The translations under genes were made by a program, and so were the position numbers. The notes beneath the pieces were generated by a model. It made no database searches, had not been told where the DNA came from, and saw only the letters and a program-made list of their open reading frames with translations. A stretch of DNA of 26,238 nt, taken from positions 1-26,238 of the forward strand of contig CAMJEC010000005.1 in the NCBI GenBank assembly GCA_946404585.1, in the 5' to 3' direction. This document shows positions 1 to 7,574 of the stretch, piece after piece (positions within the stretch are counted from its first letter, which is position 1; each line of letters opens with the position of its first letter). This DNA is from an uncultured Caryophanales bacterium (GTDB taxonomy: Bacteria; Bacillota_I; Bacilli_A; RFN20; CAG-826).

Positions 1-1
1 T

Positions 2-1225
2 ATGAACATTAATTTAATACCTTTATATAGTTTCCTTTCTAAAAAGGAAGATAAGATCCAAAAAGAAGACCTTTTGTTTGTTGATGAAATCAATAATTAT
101 TTGATGAATGACGATTTAATCGTGCTAGAGAACGCTAAGGAGCCGATTTTTAACATTATCCTTATCGGTTCAGGCGGAACAGAAAATCTCTTCTTAAAAC
201 GCCTAAAAGACTTACCTGAACCATTAGTCATTTTATCAACATCAAGAAACAATTCTTTACCAGCTTCTTTAGAGATTAAAACATATTTAGAAAATCACAA
301 TAAACTCTGCTTCTTATTAGTGGGTGACGAAAATCACATTGCTAATATGATTAAACATATCGCCACGATTATTAATGCTTATAACAACGTTAAAGATAAT
401 CGCTTAGGTTTAATTGGAAATCCTAGCAGTTGGCTTATTGCTTCTCCAGTGGAACCAAAGATGATTTATCAAAACTTTAAGCAAAATATTGTGAAGATCA
501 AGATGAAGGAACTTGAAGAATTAATCGAACAAGAAGAAAAAGAAATGCTCGATATTAATGTTGTTCCTCACGCAAAAGAATTCATTAAAAAAGCGGAATC
601 TCGTGATGATTTACAGTTCTCTCTTGTGATCTATAACGCTCTTAAAAAGTTAATAGCGAAATATCAATTAAATGGGTTAACAATCCGTTGTTTTGATCTT
701 GTTAAAAAATATAAACAAACAGCATGCCTTGCCTTAGCGATGCTTAATGAAGAAGGCATTACATCTGGCTGTGAAGGTGATGTACCTAGCTTAATTACCA
801 TGCATATTGTTAATTCATTAACAAATCGCAGTTCTTTCATGGCAAATCCATCAAAATTCAATTATGAAGATAATTCCATCATGCTCGCACATTGCACCGT
901 TCCACTTAATATGGTCACTTCATATAAGTTAATGACTCATTTTGAAAGTGGGTTAGGAATTGGTGTGAAAGGTGAATTACCAGAAGGCCGTATTACCTTA
1001 TGTAAAATCGCCCCTGATTACAGCTTAGAAAATACCCTATGTATCCCTGCGAATTTAAAAGAAAATCTTTCTTTAGAAGGATACTGCAGAACGCAAATAT
1101 CAGTTGCGTTAGGGGAAGAAGGACTCCTTGAAATTCTTAAGGCTAGCTTTGGGAATCATATCATTGTTTCATACGGTGATGTCTATCAAGACTTCCTTCC
1201 TTTACTCTCTTTATTAAGACGATAA
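2..1225 (+). CDS. L-fucose/L-arabinose isomerase-like protein
   Basis: This 407-residue protein resembles the L-fucose isomerase-like family (COG2407 type), which interconverts aldose and ketose sugars using a divalent metal. The central GCEGDVPSL segment (Glu258) followed by an Asp at 290 and the stretch ending GLGIGVKGELPEG is the typical family pattern. In characterised FucI enzymes a Glu and an Asp bind the metal, so E258 and D290 are the candidate ligands, though I could not align the later His with certainty. It is shorter than E. coli FucI (about 590 residues), as many of these stand-alone homologues are. The ATG is the second base of the window, so upstream signals and a possible earlier start cannot be judged; the first residues read like a natural beta-strand beginning. 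The substrate is not readable from sequence. It is followed by an independent promoter and a housekeeping pair. Confidence 0.7.
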   Translation: MNINLIPLYSFLSKKEDKIQKEDLLFVDEINNYLMNDDLIVLENAKEPIFNIILIGSGGTENLFLKRLKDLPEPLVILSTSRNNSLPASLEIKTYLENHNKLCFLLVGDENHIANMIKHIATIINAYNNVKDNRLGLIGNPSSWLIASPVEPKMIYQNFKQNIVKIKMKELEELIEQEEKEMLDINVVPHAKEFIKKAESRDDLQFSLVIYNALKKLIAKYQLNGLTIRCFDLVKKYKQTACLALAMLNEEGITSGCEGDVPSLITMHIVNSLTNRSSFMANPSKFNYEDNSIMLAHCTVPLNMVTSYKLMTHFESGLGIGVKGELPEGRITLCKIAPDYSLENTLCIPANLKENLSLEGYCRTQISVALGEEGLLEILKASFGNHIIVSYGDVYQDFLPLLSLLRR

Positions 1226-1270
1226 TGTTTACTTTTTCTCGACAATGTTAGTATTTTTCTTCTTCATTGT

Positions 1271-1299
1271 TTGACATAACTACGTTTACTATGTAAAAT
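1271..1299 (+). promoter_or_regulatory. Sigma-A type promoter for asp23-fakA
   Basis: A perfect TTGACA (1271-1276), a 17-base spacer and TAAAAT (1294-1299) sit directly ahead of the gene starting at 1311. The expected transcription start is near 1306, leaving only about five bases of leader, so the mRNA looks leaderless. The bases just before the -10 (CGTTTACTATG, 1283-1293) recur ahead of the LytTR gene at 22301. Confidence 0.75.
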
Positions 1300-1310
1300 A
1301 ACACTGCTTT

Positions 1311-1661
1311 ATGGAAAAGAATACGAATACCCAAGTTTATTATCACACACAGGATATCAAAGACGCGACCAGGGTCGCTGCACTTGCATGCTATGGTGTC
1401 GTTGATATCTCTCGACGCGAGGATACACTTCGCGCTGATAAACGCATTAAGAAAGGAATTATCGAGGATCAAGCGATTTACGTGAAAAAATACGCAAACC
1501 GCACCTTTACCGTCGACGTTTATTTAGTGCTTTCTAACGAAGTTAAAATTACCGAAGCTCTCGTTGAATGCCAAAAAACAATTATGTACCAACTCAATAA
1601 AAAATTTAATAAATCCTGCACAGGTGTAAACGTCTTTGGTGAGCAACTATCCTCTCACTAA
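1311..1661 (+). CDS. Asp23/Gls24 (DUF322) family protein, YloU-like
   Basis: This 116-residue protein matches the small Asp23/YloU family: an N-terminal alpha-beta segment around ATRVAALACYGVVDI, a beta strand VDVYLVL near residue 68, then a helix and a terminal VNVFGEQL strand. Members are cytoplasmic and often sit immediately before the fatty acid kinase gene fakA (yloU-yloV in Bacillus subtilis), as here with five bases between. Their molecular role is poorly defined; envelope or fatty-acid stress links are reported for relatives. The start is set by a very strong promoter ending 11 bases before the ATG. There is no ribosome binding site and almost no room for a leader, so translation is probably leaderless. 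No other in-frame start fits the domain. Confidence 0.85.
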   Translation: MEKNTNTQVYYHTQDIKDATRVAALACYGVVDISRREDTLRADKRIKKGIIEDQAIYVKKYANRTFTVDVYLVLSNEVKITEALVECQKTIMYQLNKKFNKSCTGVNVFGEQLSSH

Positions 1662-1666
1662 TACAT

Positions 1667-3286
1667 ATGAGAACATTAAACGGACAGACTTTAAAACAGC
1701 TTCTTATTTCAGGAAGCAATAATTTATATAACCATTATCCAGAAGTGGATGCTTTAAACGTTTTCCCAGTCCCAGATGGTGATACTGGCATGAACATGAA
1801 CTTAACATTAACTTCTGGTAGTAAAGAAATCCAAAATAGAAGCGATGAAAGCGCTTATGAAATTAGTAAGGTTTTCTCTCGTGGCTTATTAATGGGCGCT
1901 AGAGGTAACTCTGGTGTTATTACTAGCCAAATCTTCCGTGGCTTTTCTAAAGGTTTAGATGGTTTAGAAGAAGTTAACGCTTTAGCATTCTCTGCTGCTT
2001 TCCAAAAAGGTGTTGAAGTGGCTTATAAAGCCGTTGTTAATCCAGTTGAAGGTACAATCCTTACAGTTATTCGTGAATCAAGTCAATTCCTCGCGGATAA
2101 CGTTAAAGATAACATGAGCATTGAAAAGTGCTTAGATCTCATGCTTCAAGAAGCAAGAGAATCCTTAAAAAGAACCCCAGAATTATTACCAGTCTTAAAA
2201 GAAGCTGGTGTCGTTGACTCTGGTGGTACTGGTCTTATCAGAATTTTAGAAGGTATGAGAATTGCTGCTGGTGGCGACTTCGTTGAAAGAAGCCAAGCTA
2301 CCGCAACAGAAGCTCAATCCTCCACTGAAGAAGGCGAAGAAGAAGGATATTTATTAGAATTCGTCTTGAAATTATTAAAAGAAAAGAAAGCCTTCAACGA
2401 AAATAGATTCTCTAACTTATTATCCACAAACGGTGATGACTTAGTGGTCAATGTTAAAGATGATTGTGTTAAAGTTCACATCCGTGTTCTTAACCCAGGT
2501 GATATCTTAAATTACGCTCAACAATTTGGTGAATTCTTAAAGCTCAAATTAGTCAATCTTAAAGTCGGTGAATCCGCTGAAGAATTAGACTTCGAAGAGG
2601 AAGAAGAAGCCAAAGAAAAAACCGAATATGCAATGATTAGTGTTTCTGCTGGTCAAGGCATTGAAGATTTCTTAAAAGAAATTGGTGTTTCCGTCGTTGT
2701 TAAAGGCGGTCAAACCATGAACCCAAGTAGTGAAGATTTCGTTAGCGCTATTAAGAAAGCCAACGCTCATAACGTCTTCATCTTCCCAAATAACTCCAAT
2801 ATCGTGATGGCGGCTTCTCAAGCTTGCGATATGGTGGAAGATGCTGATACAAATGTCTACGTCATTCCAAGTAAGACAATTCCTCAAGGAATTAGCTCTG
2901 CGATTATGTTCAATCCAGAAGCTGATCCAGAAGAAAACTTCCGTTCCATGAAAGCGGCCTTAAAGAACGTCAAATCTGGTGAAGTCACATTTGCTATTAG
3001 AGATACCGAAATCGGTGGTGTAAAAGTCAAAAAAGACGATTTCATTGGTATCTTCGAAAAAGACATTGTTGTTGATAACCCAAACAAGTTAGAAACATTA
3101 ATGACCTTGCTTGAAAAGATGATTGATGAAGATTCAAGCATCATCACAATCCTTGTTGGTCAAGATGTTAACGATGAAGAAATGAACCAAGTCTCTGAAT
3201 TAATCGCTGAAAAATTCTCCGATTTAGACTTAGATATTAGAAAAGGTGATCAACCAGTTTATTCCTTCTTGATTGGAGTTGAATAA
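1667..3286 (+). CDS. fakA: Fatty acid kinase catalytic subunit, FakA (DAK2/DegV-linked)
   Basis: This 539-residue protein has the full FakA/YloV layout. An N-terminal DAK2-type ATP-binding domain carries the nucleotide/metal motif PVPDGDTGMNMN (about residues 35-46) and RGNSGVI. A middle region is followed by acidic linkers (TEEGEEEG, FEEEEEAKE) and a C-terminal domain with GGQTMNPSSED. FakA phosphorylates fatty acids bound to FakB (DegV-family) proteins, feeding exogenous fatty acids into phospholipid synthesis. Length is typical (about 540-555). It follows the Asp23-like gene by five bases without a recognisable ribosome binding site, so translation is probably coupled. A hairpin terminator lies about 20 bases after the stop. 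This is a housekeeping gene, unrelated in function to the glycan locus that follows. Confidence 0.92.
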   Translation: MRTLNGQTLKQLLISGSNNLYNHYPEVDALNVFPVPDGDTGMNMNLTLTSGSKEIQNRSDESAYEISKVFSRGLLMGARGNSGVITSQIFRGFSKGLDGLEEVNALAFSAAFQKGVEVAYKAVVNPVEGTILTVIRESSQFLADNVKDNMSIEKCLDLMLQEARESLKRTPELLPVLKEAGVVDSGGTGLIRILEGMRIAAGGDFVERSQATATEAQSSTEEGEEEGYLLEFVLKLLKEKKAFNENRFSNLLSTNGDDLVVNVKDDCVKVHIRVLNPGDILNYAQQFGEFLKLKLVNLKVGESAEELDFEEEEEAKEKTEYAMISVSAGQGIEDFLKEIGVSVVVKGGQTMNPSSEDFVSAIKKANAHNVFIFPNNSNIVMAASQACDMVEDADTNVYVIPSKTIPQGISSAIMFNPEADPEENFRSMKAALKNVKSGEVTFAIRDTEIGGVKVKKDDFIGIFEKDIVVDNPNKLETLMTLLEKMIDEDSSIITILVGQDVNDEEMNQVSELIAEKFSDLDLDIRKGDQPVYSFLIGVE

Positions 3287-3305
3287 ACTAATAAATTATA
3301 AAGAC

Positions 3306-3333
3306 AAAGACCACATAAAAAGTGGTCTTTTTT
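3306..3333 (+). terminator. Rho-independent terminator after fakA
   Basis: AAAGACCAC (3306-3314) and GTGGTCTTT (3322-3330) form a perfect 9-bp stem around a 7-base loop, followed by a run of T to 3333. Confidence 0.9.
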
Positions 3334-3395
3334 CATATTTTAATAGATTAAAAATAGTGGCATAATATAAGTGAACAAAACCGAAAGGAAAAGAT

Positions 3396-4952
3396 ATGAA
3401 AACAAAAATTAAACTCTTTTTTGCGCTTTCAGCCACCGCTTTACTTTCTTTAACTTCATGCGGTAACGCTAAGTACGCTGAAGAAACAGATGAAGCGATT
3501 ATTAATCAGTTAGAAGTCGTCAATCGTGAGGATGGCGTTTATGGTAACATCTACCTTCCAACTGAAATCGAAGGCGCTACTGTGACTTGGAAAAGTAGCA
3601 ATCAAAAAGTCATCGATGCTAAATGGAATGGCGATATGGCGCCAGGCATTGTCCATAGACAAGGAAAAGACACAACAGTTAAATTAACCGCTGTTATTGA
3701 TAAGAACGGTACAAAGACTCAATACGAACAAGAAGTCAACGTTAAAGCCGCTGCTCCTGAAATTGCTGATGAAGATTACCAAGCTTATTTATTTGGTCAC
3801 TTCGTTGGTGAAGGACACGGTAAAACCGAAAATGGTCAAAAGATTGCCACTGGTGAACAAATGTTCTTTGCTCTCGCTGATGTCGGTGAAGGCTTAAAGT
3901 TCAAAGATATGAATGGTTCCACAATGAATAACTTAAAACCAGTCTTATCCAGTAAGATTGGTGAAAGAGGTGTTAGAGACCCATATATTTGCCGTTCACC
4001 TGAAGGTGATACCTTCTATTTAATCGCTACAGACTTATCAGTCTATACAAGAGGTGGCTGGAACAATAACGCTAATCAAGCCACTAAAACAGGTAGTCAC
4101 TCCATTATCCTTTGGGAATCTCATGACTTAGTCAATTGGACCGAAGAAAGATTAATTGAAGTCGCTGCTCCTAATGCTGGTATGGCTTGGGCTCCTGAAA
4201 TGATCTATTGTGAAGAAACTGGTTCATATTACATTTTCTTCTCTTCTACAATCATTGATGATGTGAGCAAAGGTGTTAACGCTAAAATCTTAGAAAGAGA
4301 CTGTGTCTATTACACAACCACAAGAGACTTCCGTCACTTTAGTGAAACTAAAAAATTCATCTCCAATATTAAATACCAAGACAATATCAAATCAAGAAAC
4401 GAAAAAGATAACGACGCAATCAATAATGATTATCGTAAAGTTATTGACGGTTCTGTGATGAAGATTGGCGAATATTATTACAGTGCCTGTAAAGATGGTG
4501 GCAATAACGAAGAAGGTGGCGGTATCAGAATCCAAAGGACAACATCCCTTCTTCCTCAAGAACAAGAAAGACCAGATGGCCTTTATGAAGAGGCAGTTCA
4601 ATGGGAATTCGTCCAAAACTTAGCGGATGTTGGTTTCAAAGCTGAAGGTAGAGACGCTACCAATCAATGCTTAGAAGGTCCAGAATGGTTCTACCTTAAC
4701 CAAGCGGACAGACAAGATCCAAACGTTCCTGAAATCGGCTTAATGGCGGACTTCTATGCCAATACAAGTATTGGTTACATTCCATGGGCCACAACCGATG
4801 TTGAAGACATTGGCAACGCTAATGGTTCTTGGAGACAACTTGCTAAGAATACAGAATTCAGTTGGGATGCTCAAACAAAACGTCATGGCACAATCTTAAG
4901 AATTACTGAAGAAGAAGCCAATAGACTTAAAGAAGCCTTTCCAATTGCTTAA
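3396..4952 (+). CDS. Glycoside hydrolase family 43 lipoprotein with N-terminal Ig-like domain
   Basis: This 518-residue protein starts with a lipoprotein signal peptide (lipobox LTSC, Cys22), so it should be anchored outside the membrane. Residues about 30-120 look like an atrophied bacterial Ig-like domain (TVTWKSSNQKVID). From about 125 it is a GH43 five-bladed propeller. The three GH43 carboxylates can be placed as Asp195 in RDPYI (general base), Asp351 in VIDGSV (pKa modulator) and Glu427 in LEGPEW (general acid). GH43 enzymes include alpha-L-arabinofuranosidases, beta-xylosidases, arabinanases and galactosidases; exact specificity cannot be read here. An AAGGAAA ribosome binding site precedes the ATG. 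The gene is monocistronic between two terminators and opens the glycan locus. Confidence 0.88.
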   Translation: MKTKIKLFFALSATALLSLTSCGNAKYAEETDEAIINQLEVVNREDGVYGNIYLPTEIEGATVTWKSSNQKVIDAKWNGDMAPGIVHRQGKDTTVKLTAVIDKNGTKTQYEQEVNVKAAAPEIADEDYQAYLFGHFVGEGHGKTENGQKIATGEQMFFALADVGEGLKFKDMNGSTMNNLKPVLSSKIGERGVRDPYICRSPEGDTFYLIATDLSVYTRGGWNNNANQATKTGSHSIILWESHDLVNWTEERLIEVAAPNAGMAWAPEMIYCEETGSYYIFFSSTIIDDVSKGVNAKILERDCVYYTTTRDFRHFSETKKFISNIKYQDNIKSRNEKDNDAINNDYRKVIDGSVMKIGEYYYSACKDGGNNEEGGGIRIQRTTSLLPQEQERPDGLYEEAVQWEFVQNLADVGFKAEGRDATNQCLEGPEWFYLNQADRQDPNVPEIGLMADFYANTSIGYIPWATTDVEDIGNANGSWRQLAKNTEFSWDAQTKRHGTILRITEEEANRLKEAFPIA

Positions 4953-4972
4953 TCCTTAATAATAGCAATCTT

Positions 4973-4999
4973 AAAAGCGGACGTCACTGTCCGCTTTTT
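4973..4999. terminator. Bidirectional terminator between GH43 and GH2 genes
   Basis: AAAAGCGGAC (4973-4982) pairs with GTCCGCTTTT (4989-4998) around a 6-base loop. It has T runs on the plus strand and on the complement, so it can serve both convergent genes (GH43 ending 4952, GH2 ending 5011). Confidence 0.9.
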
Positions 5000-5010
5000 A
5001 TAACAAAACT

Positions 5011-7365
5011 TCAACGTTTAATAGTGATTGTTTCTTGGCCTAATTCGCTTGTGATGGAGAAGATTATTTCTTTTGAATCTTCATCGAATTCAAAGATTCC
5101 CATTCCTTTAGCGTGATAGGTCTTAATTTTATTTGTTAAATAGCCAACTTTATTATAGGAAGCACTGTTACCTAATCTTAGAAGTTTACCACCTTTAACG
5201 TTACTAATTTCAATATTTTTTTCTTGATGAACATTTCTATTGCCTTCTTCATCTTCAAAAGCAAAATGAACATAAGCAAATCTATCAGCTTCAGGATATT
5301 CTTCTTTGTAATATCTAAGTTTGATGTCTTTTGAAGCTGTCTTTAAAGATACTTCGCCTAAAACATTGCCTTTCAAGTCTTTAGCGACAGCTTTTAAAGT
5401 GCCAGGAATATATTTTCCATTGAATTTAATAAAGCATTTTTTAGGATTAATTTTGCTACGTTTTATCAATTTATCATTTTGATAACATTCCACGATAGGG
5501 GAACGGGAATAAATATAGAATGTACATTTTCTATTTTCTTCCCCTGGATATGAATAGCATCTAATCGCGTGATTAAATCTCCACGCTGCTTTATTGCATT
5601 TGCATCTTATGTCATAAGGAGAAACAACACCAATATCAATAATCTTTTTATGATAAACAACTTGAGTATAATCACCCTCACTAGTGGTGTCGCCTAAGAT
5701 GTCTTTTCTTCCTCCATCGTCAGTTAACCATCCTGAGCGGTCTTTTAAATATGGGAATTCTTTTCTATTTAATTCCGCTGCAAAACCAGCTTCACCTAAA
5801 TAGTCAAGACCTGCCCAAACAAAGTCACCAATAACGCGCGGGATCTGATGTGCTATTTCGTAGAATAAGGCAGTATCAGAGACAAATGTCTCTGTACCGC
5901 ATATAAATCTATTTGGATATTTCTTAGCGTCTTTCTTATATCTAAGGATGCCATAATTATATCCAGCAACATCCATCTTAGCGAAAGCCCCTCTTGTGTT
6001 CTTATCAACAATATGAAGAGTAGCGCCTTTTTTCATAAAGCCTGCGCCCATCATATTACCGATAGTGTTGAAGATATCAGAACTACCTTCCACTTTTGGC
6101 TTAGCGTTAAATTCATTTTCCGCTTTTTTACTGCTATAGGTAGATATTGGAGTGTGAGCAATGCCGTTGAAGAAGACATTGATACCACATGTTGTTAACC
6201 TTGAAGAATCTAATTTATGTAATAAATCATTCATCTTACCTTGAAGTTCAATGCCTTTAGCTTCACTAGTTTCACTAACTTCGTTACCAGTGCTATAAAA
6301 GATGACAGAAGGATGAGAATAATCTTTCTCCACCATATCAAATAAATCATCTTCATAGTTATCTTCCATATAATTGCTATAACCAAATTTGGTTTTATGG
6401 ATATACCAGCAATCAACATATTCGTCCATGACATATAAGCCGAGTTCATCACAAGCATCTAAAAAGTCTTTGCATATTGGATTATGTGCACTTCTAACAG
6501 CGTTATAGCCAAGTTCTTTAAGCTGTCTAGCTTTGCGATATTCAACTTCCTTATAAGATTCCGCACCCAAAAGAGCGTTATCACTGTGGATACAAGCACC
6601 ATAAAGGATAACTTTTTCTCCGTTTATTAATAAGCCTTGTTGTTTATCAAGTGATATTTGTCTAACACCAAATTTTAATTCTTCTATTTGTTCGTTTATT
6701 GTGATCCTGGCTTTATATAAATAAGGATGCTCATCATTCCATAGATAAGGATTATTAATCACGATAACATCATCTATTTCTTTAATGCTTTTATATTCTT
6801 TTTTTAATATAGATTTATTATCATTATCAAATATTTCGATTATTAAATCAGATATCGCATTTAACAAACATTTAAAAGATATCTTTCCTTCTTTATAGTC
6901 GATTGTATTGATTTTAAATGAACGAGGAATAATATGTATTTTTGGCAAAACATAGAGATGGACATTACGATATATCCCAGCGCCACTATACCAACGAGAG
7001 TTAGGTTGATCGCTATTAATGGCGATAACTTTGATAATGTTATTGCCTTGCTTTAAATATTTTGTCGCATTAAATAAGCAAGTGGAATAACCATACTGAC
7101 GTTCATAGGCTAATTCATCATTAATATAGATTTGAGGATGATGATAAATACCTTCAAATTCGAAATAATATTCTTTATTTAAATCATCGATATTGATGAC
7201 CTTTTCATAAACATAGTCATCGCCTTTAAAAAATGATACCTTATCTCCACCTCTATAAGAGATGTCTCTAGGTTCTCTTAACATTGCATCAAATGGCAAA
7301 TTAACTTTCGTTTTGTTATTTGGTTCATTTTGTCGATAAAAAAGCCAGTCTTTATTAATAAGCAT
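5011..7365 (-). CDS. Cytoplasmic glycoside hydrolase family 2 (beta-galactosidase-like)
   Basis: This 784-residue GH2 enzyme has a sugar-binding jelly roll (GIYRNVHLYVL), an Ig-like middle domain and a TIM barrel with SAHNP and DEYVDCW. C-terminal beta domains resemble the DUF4982-type extensions of many gut GH2 proteins. Catalytic candidates are Glu362 in GNEVSE (acid/base) and Glu492 in GTETFV (nucleophile). GH2 covers beta-galactosidases, glucuronidases and mannosidases; beta-galactosidase is the default guess. There is no signal peptide, so it should act on imported oligosaccharides. Three starts lie together (TTG 7371, ATG 7368, ATG 7365); the last has the best spacing from AGGAA. It ends in TGA, showing that TGA is a stop here. 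It is one of only two minus-strand genes in the window and diverges from the GH78 gene. Confidence 0.88.
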   Translation of the reverse strand: MLINKDWLFYRQNEPNNKTKVNLPFDAMLREPRDISYRGGDKVSFFKGDDYVYEKVINIDDLNKEYYFEFEGIYHHPQIYINDELAYERQYGYSTCLFNATKYLKQGNNIIKVIAINSDQPNSRWYSGAGIYRNVHLYVLPKIHIIPRSFKINTIDYKEGKISFKCLLNAISDLIIEIFDNDNKSILKKEYKSIKEIDDVIVINNPYLWNDEHPYLYKARITINEQIEELKFGVRQISLDKQQGLLINGEKVILYGACIHSDNALLGAESYKEVEYRKARQLKELGYNAVRSAHNPICKDFLDACDELGLYVMDEYVDCWYIHKTKFGYSNYMEDNYEDDLFDMVEKDYSHPSVIFYSTGNEVSETSEAKGIELQGKMNDLLHKLDSSRLTTCGINVFFNGIAHTPISTYSSKKAENEFNAKPKVEGSSDIFNTIGNMMGAGFMKKGATLHIVDKNTRGAFAKMDVAGYNYGILRYKKDAKKYPNRFICGTETFVSDTALFYEIAHQIPRVIGDFVWAGLDYLGEAGFAAELNRKEFPYLKDRSGWLTDDGGRKDILGDTTSEGDYTQVVYHKKIIDIGVVSPYDIRCKCNKAAWRFNHAIRCYSYPGEENRKCTFYIYSRSPIVECYQNDKLIKRSKINPKKCFIKFNGKYIPGTLKAVAKDLKGNVLGEVSLKTASKDIKLRYYKEEYPEADRFAYVHFAFEDEEGNRNVHQEKNIEISNVKGGKLLRLGNSASYNKVGYLTNKIKTYHAKGMGIFEFDEDSKEIIFSITSELGQETITIKR

Positions 7366-7391
7366 CATCAATTTCCTACTTTCGTGTTAAC

Positions 7392-7411
7392 TATGAATAT
7401 TCTCATTCATA
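7392..7411. repeat. Inverted repeat in the GH2 leader (possible operator)
   Basis: TATGAAT (7392-7398) and ATTCATA (7405-7411) form 7-bp arms around 6 bases. They lie between the putative -10 (complement of 7411-7416) and the ribosome binding site of the minus-strand GH2 gene, where a repressor would act. Chance is possible in AT-rich DNA. Confidence 0.35.
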
Positions 7412-7424
7412 TTTTAAATGTTTT

Positions 7425-7458
7425 TGGCATATTTTTAAAAATATATGGCATATTTTTT
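7425..7458. promoter_or_regulatory. Tandem direct repeats TGGCATATTTTT, 21-bp period (candidate LytTR operator)
   Basis: TGGCATATTTTT occurs at 7425-7436 and again at 7446-7457, exactly 21 bp (two helical turns) apart on the same face of the DNA. It lies in the intergenic region between divergent GH2 and GH78. LytTR-family regulators bind paired direct repeats with this period, and the YpdB motif of E. coli also begins GGCAT. A minus-strand -10-like TAAAAT (7416 to 7411) would place the proximal repeat over the -35 of the GH2 promoter. Binding by the LytTR protein at 22328 is inference. Confidence 0.5.
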
Positions 7459-7523
7459 ATAAACAGTTTTTTTTAGAAGTTTTAAAGTCTACGAGATAAA
7501 AAAGTAAAAATAGGTTGCCTAAA

Positions 7524-7562
7524 TTGTCTCTTGCTTTCCTTTTTGTAAAAATGGTAGCGCTA
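7524..7562 (+). promoter_or_regulatory. Putative GH78 promoter with TAGCGCTA palindrome at the start site
   Basis: TTGTCT (7524-7529), 16 bases and TAAAAA (7546-7551, preceded by TG as in an extended -10) form a plausible promoter. The palindrome TAGCGCTA (7555-7562), with a central CG as in LacI-family operators, would cover the expected start near 7559. The wider site TGGTAGCGCTAGGA agrees with nearly all fixed positions of a cre/LacI-type consensus. The ribosome binding site AGGAG overlaps its right edge. Confidence 0.4.
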
Positions 7563-7574
7563 GGAGAATTAATT

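Noticed and set aside
3332..3366. Second LytTR-type repeat pair ahead of GH43 (CATATTTT and GGCATAATAT)
   Set aside because: The two elements are about 27 bp apart and only one has GGCAT, so they do not fit the 21-bp pattern.
7515..7574. Upstream TTG start for the GH78 gene
   Set aside because: It adds 20 residues ahead of a complete lipoprotein signal peptide and overlaps the putative promoter; the ATG at 7575 has a good AGGAG site.
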